A DNA stretch of 11,731 bases, from assembly GCA_023248455.1 (NCBI GenBank), contig JAHFEN010000001.1, positions 24,609 through 36,339 on the forward strand, written 5' to 3'. Within the stretch, counting starts at the first letter, position 1. Each line of letters opens with the position of its first letter. Of the stretch, positions 5,189-10,552 are shown piece after piece. The position numbers and the translations under genes are program-made. The notes under the pieces were generated by a model, which searched no databases, was not told the origin of the DNA, and worked only from the letters and a program-made list of their open reading frames with translations. This DNA comes from Microcaldota archaeon. Lineage in GTDB: Archaea; Micrarchaeota; Micrarchaeia; Anstonellales; Anstonellaceae.

Positions 5189-6544
5189 ATGGAGATCCAA
5201 CAAGTTCATATAGCAAGGAGGATATCCCAGATCAAATATGCCATTCGCGATTTGCAGGCATTTGCTGAGAAAGTCAAGGCAAAAGGAATGGACATATACG
5301 AACTCAACATAGGGGACCCTGGAAAAGCTTCGGCTGGTTTCCATCCGCCCAAGCAAATAAAACTCGGGCTAATTGAGGCAGCCAAACATGACTTTACTGG
5401 CTATGCACCTGCCCAGGGAGACCCGATGCTGCGCCACATAATCGCAAAAAGGGAGAACGTGTCACCCGATAGGGTTTTTGTGTGCATAGGGCTCTCTGAA
5501 GGAATCGACCATCTTGCAATGTCCTTGGTTAACGAGGGAGAGAGTATACTGGTCCCCAGCCCGGGATATCCGCTGTACAGCACGGTAATCAACGCGCTTT
5601 TTGCCAAGGCTGTTTTCTACAAAACCGATGAGAGATTTTATCCAGATCTTAAAGATATTGAACAAAAGATAGATCCAACCACTCAAGCACTTGTAGCAAT
5701 AAATCCGAATAACCCTACTTCCATTATATACCCTCCGACACTTCTTAAAAAAATATTGGACATGGCAGCAGAGCGAAATTTGCTGGTGTTTACCGATGAA
5801 ATATACGATCTTCTCGGTTTCAAAGGTGAAAAGCCAGTCAATTTGCATACTCTAAACCCTGATGCCACAATAATACGTGGGAGTGGCTTTTCAAAGAACT
5901 TCATTTATCCCGGGATGCGTATAGGTTATTTGGTGTTGCATGGCGAAGGAACCAATACCATGCAATTGCCCCTGACAAAACTGGGCAACCGGCGCCTTGC
6001 TGCAGGAACATGGGAACACAACCTTGCAGCATGGGTCGGGCTCAAAGTCTACGATAATGAGGAAAAAGGCCTTGACCTTAAAACTGACCTGTATGAGGAG
6101 TATAATGAAATAAAGAAGACAATGGACCAGTCGGAAAGAGACCGATACGAGAAATTCATTAAAAGCATTGTGGCAGCGCTTACAGAAATGATGAGCGGCA
6201 AAGAAAAGTATATATCTATGCACGAGCACTTAGAAAACTTCAAAAGAGAGCTTGCAGTACGCCAAAACATAGTTTATCAGGATTTGAATGGAAAAAACGG
6301 CATCAATCTTGTTGAGCCGCAGGCAGCATTCTATGCCTTTCCCCAAATCGATGTACCGGCATTCAAAGATGACATGCAGTTCGCACTAAAATTGCTGGAA
6401 ACAACTGGTGTTTTCGTTGTTCCTGGAATGGGGTTTTCGCCCATTCTGGAAGGCAAGTATTTCCGAATGGTCACGCTGGAAAAGCCAGAAAGGTTGCATG
6501 AAGCAAACGAAAAAATTCTTAGTTTCATACAGGATAATGGCTAA
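5189..6544 (+). CDS. PLP-dependent aminotransferase, class I/II, copy 2 with internal insertion
   Basis: Paralogue of the preceding gene; the two align along their whole length. Core residues are kept: LNIGDPGKAS (39-48), GLSEGID (101-107), Asn175 in NPNNPTS (172-178, with Ser where copy 1 and most relatives have Gly), DEIYD (203-207), GFSKNFIYPGMR with Lys236 and Arg244, and KYFRMV with Arg426. At 451 residues it is 61 longer than copy 1. Most of the excess is one block at about 288-343 between the TWEHNLAAW helix and the ENFKRELAVRQNIVYQDL helix. The block is charged and probably helical. An intact active site suggests a functional enzyme with an altered substrate or interface; substrate unknown. 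It is AT-richer than copy 1. Its 3' end is 6 nt from the convergent lipoprotein gene. Confidence 0.92.
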   Translation: MEIQQVHIARRISQIKYAIRDLQAFAEKVKAKGMDIYELNIGDPGKASAGFHPPKQIKLGLIEAAKHDFTGYAPAQGDPMLRHIIAKRENVSPDRVFVCIGLSEGIDHLAMSLVNEGESILVPSPGYPLYSTVINALFAKAVFYKTDERFYPDLKDIEQKIDPTTQALVAINPNNPTSIIYPPTLLKKILDMAAERNLLVFTDEIYDLLGFKGEKPVNLHTLNPDATIIRGSGFSKNFIYPGMRIGYLVLHGEGTNTMQLPLTKLGNRRLAAGTWEHNLAAWVGLKVYDNEEKGLDLKTDLYEEYNEIKKTMDQSERDRYEKFIKSIVAALTEMMSGKEKYISMHEHLENFKRELAVRQNIVYQDLNGKNGINLVEPQAAFYAFPQIDVPAFKDDMQFALKLLETTGVFVVPGMGFSPILEGKYFRMVTLEKPERLHEANEKILSFIQDNG

Positions 6545-6550
6545 TTTCAA

Positions 6551-7642
6551 TCATTCATTTGGTTTGCATATCCCCATCGCGTCAGCCGCGCCTTTTGGCA
6601 GGTAATCACCGCAAAAGTAACCTGTTGGGCAGCTGAAACCGGCAATCCCGCCGCACTGGCAATATTGAGCGCACATTGCCACGCAAGGTGCGTCTGAAAC
6701 AGCGCCCCTGCAGGCTGATCCGCATTCTTCCCAGCTGCCACCTCCCATCTGGCAAAACTCCTTGCTCATTTGTTGCGGCGGCTCGTAGGCACAGGCGCCC
6801 TGAGAATCCACTGCACAAGTTCCATTGACATCACCCTGCTTGAGGGGCACGCTCTCAGCCGGCGGGTCGTCTTTGCACATAGGATTGGTGATTCCGCTTG
6901 TACATCCAAAGCAGTCAATTCGCTTGGTTTTCTTGTCTTGGACCAGAGCGCAGCCGCTTACGTTTACTTCAACAAAGGGGTTGCTCTCAAAGAGATTTTT
7001 GAAACCAGAAATTATTCTGTCTGTGCTCTCAGGCCGGTCAGATGGGTAATAAACCGACACTTGTTTTTCATTTCCCTGACGATAAAGAATGAGCGTTATT
7101 GATGGCACGTCTGTCGGGCAAGGCCTTCCGCGGCAGCTGCTGTAGGATTGATTGAGCGATTCAAATCCTTCTTCGTTTATTTTTTTCACAAACGCCGCAA
7201 AATCGGATTTCGTCAGCCAAGAAGTAAGCGACAAGCTCTTGAACGGGTAATCGCGAAGATCAGTGGTGGTAAGCACCAGCCGTCCGTCCGAGTAGAATTT
7301 GTAGGTTATCGACTTGGGATTGGTCTCAAGACCTGGCCCCTCAACCATCTTGAAGCTGTCAGCGTCAGTGCACTCACCCCTGAAGAATGCCCACTCTTCG
7401 CAATACCGCCCGTTTGGAAAAAAGCAATAGGCTGTTTTAGCCCCTTCGCCTTTCAATGCGCTCATATAGCCTTTTTGAGAGCAATAAACCGTTGCAGGAG
7501 TTGCGGCGTCAGCGACTGTTTTTGGCGGGTTTCCCTCCTTCTGGCTGGTGGCTTTGCCTGCAGGCGGTGTGGTGGATGCGCAGCCTGCGAAAAGGAGGGT
7601 TGCAACAAGCACAGCTGCAAAAAAAGCTTTCATTGAATTCAT
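6551..7642 (-). CDS. Lipoprotein with DUF333 domain and Cys-rich C-terminal region
   Basis: Predicted exported lipoprotein of 363 residues. A short signal sequence (1-20) ends in the lipobox LFAGC, with Cys21 the likely anchor. A low-complexity linker leads to a DUF333 domain (about 48-92) with the family pattern PATVYCSQKG, then AYCFFPNGRYCEEWAF and FRGEC. The middle region (about 105-215) is a mixed alpha/beta domain I do not recognise. The C-terminal ~135 residues are rich in Cys and Gly, including CFGCTSG, GGSWEECGSACRG and QYCQCGG, and look like an extracellular disulfide-bonded module. The function of DUF333 proteins is unknown. The ATG at 7642 fits a TATA box 26 nt upstream; a second ATG at 7633 is possible. 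Divergent from ribA. Confidence 0.85.
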   Translation of the reverse strand: MNSMKAFFAAVLVATLLFAGCASTTPPAGKATSQKEGNPPKTVADAATPATVYCSQKGYMSALKGEGAKTAYCFFPNGRYCEEWAFFRGECTDADSFKMVEGPGLETNPKSITYKFYSDGRLVLTTTDLRDYPFKSLSLTSWLTKSDFAAFVKKINEEGFESLNQSYSSCRGRPCPTDVPSITLILYRQGNEKQVSVYYPSDRPESTDRIISGFKNLFESNPFVEVNVSGCALVQDKKTKRIDCFGCTSGITNPMCKDDPPAESVPLKQGDVNGTCAVDSQGACAYEPPQQMSKEFCQMGGGSWEECGSACRGAVSDAPCVAMCAQYCQCGGIAGFSCPTGYFCGDYLPKGAADAMGICKPNE

Positions 7643-7664
7643 TGATTGGATTCTTCTGGCAGGG

Positions 7665-7671
7665 TTTTAAA
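7665..7671 (-). promoter_or_regulatory. TATA box of DUF333 lipoprotein gene
   Basis: TTTAAAA on the minus strand, inside a near-palindrome GGGTTTTAAACCC (7662-7674), is centred 26 nt from the ATG at 7642. This fits a leaderless message; no Shine-Dalgarno is visible. Confidence 0.55.
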
Positions 7672-7715
7672 CCCATCCGGTATTGTCTGGGGCGGAAACT
7701 TCGCGCGTGGCAGGC

Positions 7716-7723
7716 ATTTTAAA
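7716..7723 (+). promoter_or_regulatory. TATA box of ribA
   Basis: ATTTTAAA is centred 27 nt before the ATG at 7747. No Shine-Dalgarno precedes that ATG, so a leaderless message is likely. Confidence 0.6.
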
Positions 7724-7746
7724 CCTAAACATTCGAACACGCAACC

Positions 7747-8370
7747 ATGGCAAGATTAGATCCATGCAGGGCCTGCGGTAAAGATGACGTCAAAATTATA
7801 GCAAAGGCAAGGCTTCCAACTTCGTATGGAAAATTCACAATTTTCGCATTCTGCAACAATATGGACAACAAGGAGCATGTTGCAATAGTAAAGGGCAAGG
7901 TGGCAGGAAAAAAGATGGTGCCACTCCGCATCCACTCTGAATGCCTTACTGGGGATGTCTTCCATTCGCTCCGCTGCGACTGCAGGGCCCAGCTTGAAGC
8001 TGCCATAAAAAAAATCTCCAAGCTTCCCTGCGGGGTGGTCATCTACATGCGCCAGGAAGGCAGGGGCATTGGCCTTGCGAACAAAATCCGCGCATACGAA
8101 CTTCAGGACCGCGGCTACGACACCGTGCAGGCAAACCTTGCGCTGGGCTTCCCCTCTGATGTGCGGAACTATGATGTGGCGGCTGCGTTAATAAAGCAGC
8201 TTAAAATAAAGTCGATTGCGCTCATTACCAACAACCCTGATAAGATAGGCAAGCTCCTTAGCTATGGCGTAAAGGTCGTAAAACGCATACCGCACGAATT
8301 CGGGAAGACAAAGTACAACAGGGATTACCTTGCAGTGAAAAAGAGAAAAATGGCTCACATGCTTTCGTGA
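7747..8370 (+). CDS. ribA: GTP cyclohydrolase II, bacterial RibA type
   Basis: Catalyses the first committed step of riboflavin synthesis: GTP to 2,5-diamino-6-ribosylamino-pyrimidinone 5'-phosphate, formate and pyrophosphate. The 207-residue protein aligns with E. coli RibA (196 aa) at a constant offset of 12. Zinc ligands are Cys66, Cys77 and Cys79 in HSECLTGD and LRCDC; YMRQEGRGIGLANKIRAY (100-117) contains the GTP-binding region and Tyr117; Asp138 and the catalytic Arg140 lie in PSDVRNY; TNNPDKI follows. It has no fused RibB domain. Unlike E. coli RibA it begins DPCRACG, with a CxxC pair (Cys7, Cys10) that is not part of the known zinc site. Most studied archaea use the unrelated GTP cyclohydrolase III (ArfA), so this gene may have come from bacteria. 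Confidence 0.95.
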   Translation: MARLDPCRACGKDDVKIIAKARLPTSYGKFTIFAFCNNMDNKEHVAIVKGKVAGKKMVPLRIHSECLTGDVFHSLRCDCRAQLEAAIKKISKLPCGVVIYMRQEGRGIGLANKIRAYELQDRGYDTVQANLALGFPSDVRNYDVAAALIKQLKIKSIALITNNPDKIGKLLSYGVKVVKRIPHEFGKTKYNRDYLAVKKRKMAHMLS

Positions 8371-8429
8371 ATGCAAAATTCTCCTGAAGCTTGGGCATGG
8401 ATGGTCATGCGGACATGTGCTCTTCTGAA

Positions 8430-8437
8430 TTTAAATA
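8430..8437 (+). promoter_or_regulatory. TATA box of four-Cys-repeat lipoprotein gene
   Basis: TTTAAATA is centred 27-28 nt before the ATG at 8461, again matching a leaderless start, and it lies in the 90-nt gap after ribA. Confidence 0.55.
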
Positions 8438-8460
8438 TTTTTTCCGCCAACCCGTGATGC

Positions 8461-9210
8461 ATGGGCGAACCTGCCAAAACTCTTGTCATATTCGCATTTG
8501 TGGTTCTTCTTGTCTCAGGGTGCACCGCCCTGCATGATACGCAGCAGCAGGGCAATGGCGAGCAGGTGCTCATCAGCCACGGTATTTTGTACCCGTCAAA
8601 AACAGTGGTGGACAGCACAATTCCAAACACCACAAAAAAGCCCAAGCCGCCAGTTTACCAGAGAAACCCTGACCGCAGCTGCAACGTAACAGTCTCGCCA
8701 AACACCATTTACGCCGGCGAGTCAGTTGAAGTGGAGTTCAGCCTCGTCGCCACGGCCGACACCGATTTCACTTTTATCTGCGGTGACGAGGAGCGGCACA
8801 TCACAAGCGGAAGCGGCGGCTTCCTCACAGGAATCCAGATGTGCCGGTTCAACAAGCCTGGCATAATAGAAGTATGGGTGAAGGCTGAAAACAATACCTG
8901 TGCAAGGCAAAATCTCACAGTAAAGCCCAGGATATCCGATCCGCGCAGTTGCTACATTGGCGCAATAGAACACCTTCCTAACTATACCTATAATGCCACC
9001 GTGCATTACGATGGCTTTGGACAAAAGGACGATTTTGTATGGTTCTGCGACACCATAGCGATTCGCAAGAAAATAAAAGAGAGCTCGCCAGGTTCTCCGT
9101 TGGCTGGGGCAATAAACATTTCATGCGCATTCGGAAGCAAGCCGCAAAAGGAAGAGATAGAGGTTTTCATAGGCTCAATAAAGTGCGGCGGCATACCTAC
9201 GAACCAGTGA
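8461..9210 (+). CDS. Lipoprotein with two tandem four-cysteine modules
   Basis: Predicted exported lipoprotein of 249 residues, family not recognised. A hydrophobic signal (7-20) ends in LVSGC with Cys21 as likely lipid anchor. A Thr/Pro/Lys linker (about 50-70) leads to two similar beta-rich segments. Module 1 (about 72-153) has Cys74, 107, 128 and 147; module 2 (about 162-245) has Cys164, 196, 222 and 242. Each opens with RSC, has an aromatic-x2-Phe-x-Cys strand, and closes with an EV-type strand before the last Cys, suggesting duplicated Ig-like domains with two disulfides each. Seven N-x-S/T sites (Asn56, 75, 144, 151, 174, 178, 219) would allow N-glycosylation outside the cell. Transcribed from its own promoter after ribA and convergent with padR. 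Confidence 0.75.
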   Translation: MGEPAKTLVIFAFVVLLVSGCTALHDTQQQGNGEQVLISHGILYPSKTVVDSTIPNTTKKPKPPVYQRNPDRSCNVTVSPNTIYAGESVEVEFSLVATADTDFTFICGDEERHITSGSGGFLTGIQMCRFNKPGIIEVWVKAENNTCARQNLTVKPRISDPRSCYIGAIEHLPNYTYNATVHYDGFGQKDDFVWFCDTIAIRKKIKESSPGSPLAGAINISCAFGSKPQKEEIEVFIGSIKCGGIPTNQ

Positions 9211-9246
9211 TTTATCCATCACTCGCCAAATACAGCAGATCCAGCC

Positions 9247-9540
9247 TTAAAATAAGTCTATATACGTCCTGCAGAATGCTTTTTTAGCAACAGCAAGGCC
9301 GCGGCGGCCATGAGGCGTGAGCGCGTATACAATGGTCTTCCCAGCTTTCCTCTCTTTAACCAGCCCGTTTTCCTTGAGCGATTTCAAGGCTGGGTAAATG
9401 GTGCCTGGCGAGGGGGTCTCCCCTTTCCTATTGCCTATTTCGCTAGAGAGCTCCTGACCGCACATGGGCTTTTTGGAAAGCAGGAACAGTATCAGAAAAG
9501 ACAGCATTCCCCTCATGTCGCAGCAGTAGCCTTTTGCCAT
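9247..9540 (-). CDS. PadR-family transcriptional regulator
   Basis: Small winged-helix regulator of 97 residues, which is only the DNA-binding domain with a short C-terminal helix, close to the minimal PadR size. Landmarks are MRGMLSFLILFLLSKKPMCG (9-28), SPGTIYPALKSLKENGLV (44-61, recognition helix) and the wing KTIVYALTPHGRRGL (68-82). PadR proteins usually act as dimeric repressors released by small molecules or stress. A Cys-Cys pair at 6-7 plus Cys27 and Cys90 could sense thiols or metal (inference). The ATG at 9540 lies about 29 nt from the TATA element on the minus strand, consistent with a leaderless message. It is divergent from a small operon, and two matching palindromes in the shared promoter are its likely binding sites. 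Confidence 0.92.
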   Translation of the reverse strand: MAKGYCCDMRGMLSFLILFLLSKKPMCGQELSSEIGNRKGETPSPGTIYPALKSLKENGLVKERKAGKTIVYALTPHGRRGLAVAKKAFCRTYIDLF

Positions 9541-9545
9541 ACTTC

Positions 9546-9561
9546 TATCGTATGTCCGATA
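9546..9561. promoter_or_regulatory. Operator 1: TATCG-N6-CGATA palindrome
   Basis: Perfect 5-bp inverted repeat with a 6-nt spacer, located between the TATA element and the padR start on the padR side. An identical pair of half-sites occurs 41 bp away. The position would allow PadR to block its own transcription (inference). Confidence 0.65.
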
Positions 9562-9563
9562 TG

Positions 9564-9574
9564 TTTATATATTT
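9564..9574. promoter_or_regulatory. Shared AT-rich TATA element of the padR / small-operon promoter
   Basis: TTTATATATTT is nearly symmetric. On the minus strand it is about 29 nt from the padR ATG. On the plus strand it predicts a start near 9596, giving a leader of about 30 nt with GAGGTGA before the 48-aa gene. One element may serve both directions. Confidence 0.55.
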
Positions 9575-9586
9575 GCTGTTTTCAAG

Positions 9587-9602
9587 TATCGCACGCCCGA
9601 TA
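9587..9602. promoter_or_regulatory. Operator 2: TATCG-N6-CGATA palindrome
   Basis: Second copy of the same half-sites, with a different spacer (CACGCC). It covers the predicted transcription start of the small operon. Together with operator 1 it brackets the TATA element. Confidence 0.65.
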
Positions 9603-9626
9603 TGAATTAGGGCAAGAGGTGAGAGT

Positions 9627-9773
9627 ATGAACGGATGTTGCGGATATGGGCCCGGCCGATCCTACCTGACAAAAGAGGAAAAGCTCGAGATGCTTACGGA
9701 GTACCAAAAGCAGCTGGAACTCGAGGCAAAGGGCGTATCCGAGCGGATAAAGGAACTCAAGAAGCAGAACTAG
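9627..9773 (+). CDS. 48-aa CC-motif protein (DUF5320-like)
   Basis: A short gene read from ATG 9627 to TAG 9773, with a near-perfect ribosome binding site GAGGTGA at 9616-9622 and a 4-nt spacer. The product starts MNGCCGYGPGRSYLTKEEKL; the remainder (about 15-48) is a single amphipathic, charged helix or coiled coil, continuing LEMLTEY and ending ERIKELKKQN. The pattern GYGPGRxYLTKEEK followed by a long helix resembles the small DUF5320-type archaeal proteins, which have no known function; this assignment is from memory and moderate. The Cys-Cys pair at 4-5 parallels the pair in the divergent PadR. It is the first gene of the divergent operon and its stop codon lies in the loop of a terminator-like hairpin. 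Confidence 0.82.
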   Translation: MNGCCGYGPGRSYLTKEEKLEMLTEYQKQLELEAKGVSERIKELKKQN

Positions 9774-9796
9774 ATTCTGCTTCTTTTTATTTTTTT
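9759..9796 (+). terminator. Hairpin plus T-tract overlapping the 3' end of the 48-aa gene
   Basis: AAGAAGCAGAA (9759-9769) pairs perfectly with TTCTGCTTCTT (9775-9785), an 11-bp stem with the 5-nt loop CTAGA, followed by a T-rich run to 9796. The first bases of the T-run are part of the stem. The stop codon TAG is in the loop. In bacteria this would be a standard intrinsic terminator; in archaea the T-tract alone can stop polymerase. It could end or attenuate transcription into the 36-aa and flavin reductase genes. Confidence 0.6.
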
Positions 9797-9829
9797 AATC
9801 AACACGAAGATGGCTAGGAGGTGGTTAGA

Positions 9830-9940
9830 ATGACAGTGCCATTCAATACTGAATACGAACGCCTGTGGCATAAGAACCGAAAACCAGGCGGCCCGGACAT
9901 GGCAGCGGGAATTCATCTTCTGCTTCAGCGGAACAATTAA
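9830..9940 (+). CDS. 36-aa hypothetical small protein
   Basis: ATG 9830 to TAA 9938-9940, preceded by GGAGGTGG at 9817-9824 with a 5-nt spacer, the strongest Shine-Dalgarno in the window. The product is MTVPFNTEYERLWHKNRKPG followed by GPDMAAGIHLLLQRNN. It is polar with one short hydrophobic helix near the C-terminus (AAGIHLLL), has no cysteine, and is not recognised. The flavin reductase gene begins 12 nt after its stop with its own ribosome binding site, so the two are very likely cotranslated. It could be a small partner of the flavoprotein, a leader peptide, or a transcript that merely carries a strong binding site. Confidence 0.55.
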   Translation: MTVPFNTEYERLWHKNRKPGGPDMAAGIHLLLQRNN

Positions 9941-9952
9941 AGGGGTGTAAAC

Positions 9953-10540
9953 ATGGATCTTGGGTGGGGAAACCCTAAAGCGAGCAAGTGGATAACAAAC
10001 GTTGGCCTTGTCACGAGCGACGGCCTGCACGGCCCGAATGTAATGGCAGCGGAATGGACCTACTATGTTTCCTATTCACCCGGGCTCATTAGCGTGCACA
10101 TAACTGGAAATTCGAAGGATCTGTCTGCCAAGGCAACGCTTGAGAACATTCGTGCCACAAAGGAATTCGGCGTCAGCATAGCTTCAGATGACCAAAATGT
10201 GATTTCCAGCATTGCTGGCGGCAGCGCTGGCAAGAATGTGAGCAAGGTGGCCCTTCTCAAGGAATATGGTGCGGAGTTCTACAAAGCGAAGCATATCAGG
10301 CCGCTTCTGGTCAAGGGCGCGGCAACCAACGCAGAGTGTAGGGTAAAGGAAATGCTGGATGTCGGCGACCACGTTATGATAATCGGCGAAGTGCTCGATA
10401 TAGAAACAGATTTATCAAAAAGCCCGCTTGCTTATTCTGGCAACAAGTATTGGAAGCTTGGGCAGCACATCGAAAAGCCGCCGCAGGAAATTCTGGACCG
10501 AATCAGCGCCTTGAAGGCAAAATACTCCAAGACAAAATAA
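9953..10540 (+). CDS. Flavin reductase-like FMN-binding domain protein
   Basis: The 195-residue protein fits the flavin reductase-like split-barrel family (FMN-binding). The typical opening is GLVTSDGLHGPNVMAAEWTY (18-37), where the P-N-x-M-A-A-x-W segment contacts flavin, then SPGLISVHI (42-50), and SKDLSAKATLENIRATKEFG (54-73) with the usual T-x-x-NI-x-x-x-x-EF. Members bind FMN and act as NAD(P)H:flavin reductases or as electron carriers similar to flavoredoxin; which applies here is not shown. It is cytosolic with no membrane segment. Its GGGGTG binding site at 9942-9947 is 5 nt before the ATG. It is last in the operon divergent from padR, and is probably under PadR control. Confidence 0.9.
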   Translation: MDLGWGNPKASKWITNVGLVTSDGLHGPNVMAAEWTYYVSYSPGLISVHITGNSKDLSAKATLENIRATKEFGVSIASDDQNVISSIAGGSAGKNVSKVALLKEYGAEFYKAKHIRPLLVKGAATNAECRVKEMLDVGDHVMIIGEVLDIETDLSKSPLAYSGNKYWKLGQHIEKPPQEILDRISALKAKYSKTK

Positions 10541-10552
10541 GCTTGGAGTTTT
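10524..10552. terminator. Candidate bidirectional terminator between convergent genes
   Basis: ACTCCAAG (10524-10531) and CTTGGAGT (10542-10549) form a perfect 8-bp stem with a 10-nt A-rich loop at the end of the flavin reductase gene. A T-run (TTTTC) follows on the plus strand and TATTTTG on the minus strand, so it could end both transcripts in the 11-nt gap. The T-runs are short. Confidence 0.4.

Noticed and set aside
5462..5848. 128-aa minus-strand frame in aminotransferase 2
   Set aside because: It is antisense to conserved active-site codons of a confident enzyme, with no promoter or ribosome binding site.
7148..7636. 162-aa plus-strand frame within the DUF333 lipoprotein gene
   Set aside because: It is antisense to a clear lipoprotein gene; its sequence is Arg/Cys-rich as expected for an antisense shadow.
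8393..8412. Short inverted repeat GCATG...CATGC after ribA, as a terminator
   Set aside because: The stem is only 5 bp and no T-run follows directly; the nearest T-rich stretch is part of the next gene's promoter.
9310..9630. 106-aa plus-strand frame running through padR and its promoter
   Set aside because: It is antisense to padR and would cover the operators and TATA element; it has no start signal and no recognisable motif.
9635..9817. 60-aa plus-strand frame overlapping the 48-aa gene
   Set aside because: The 48-aa frame has a near-perfect Shine-Dalgarno and a recognisable small-protein pattern; this overlapping frame has neither and gives a low-complexity basic sequence.
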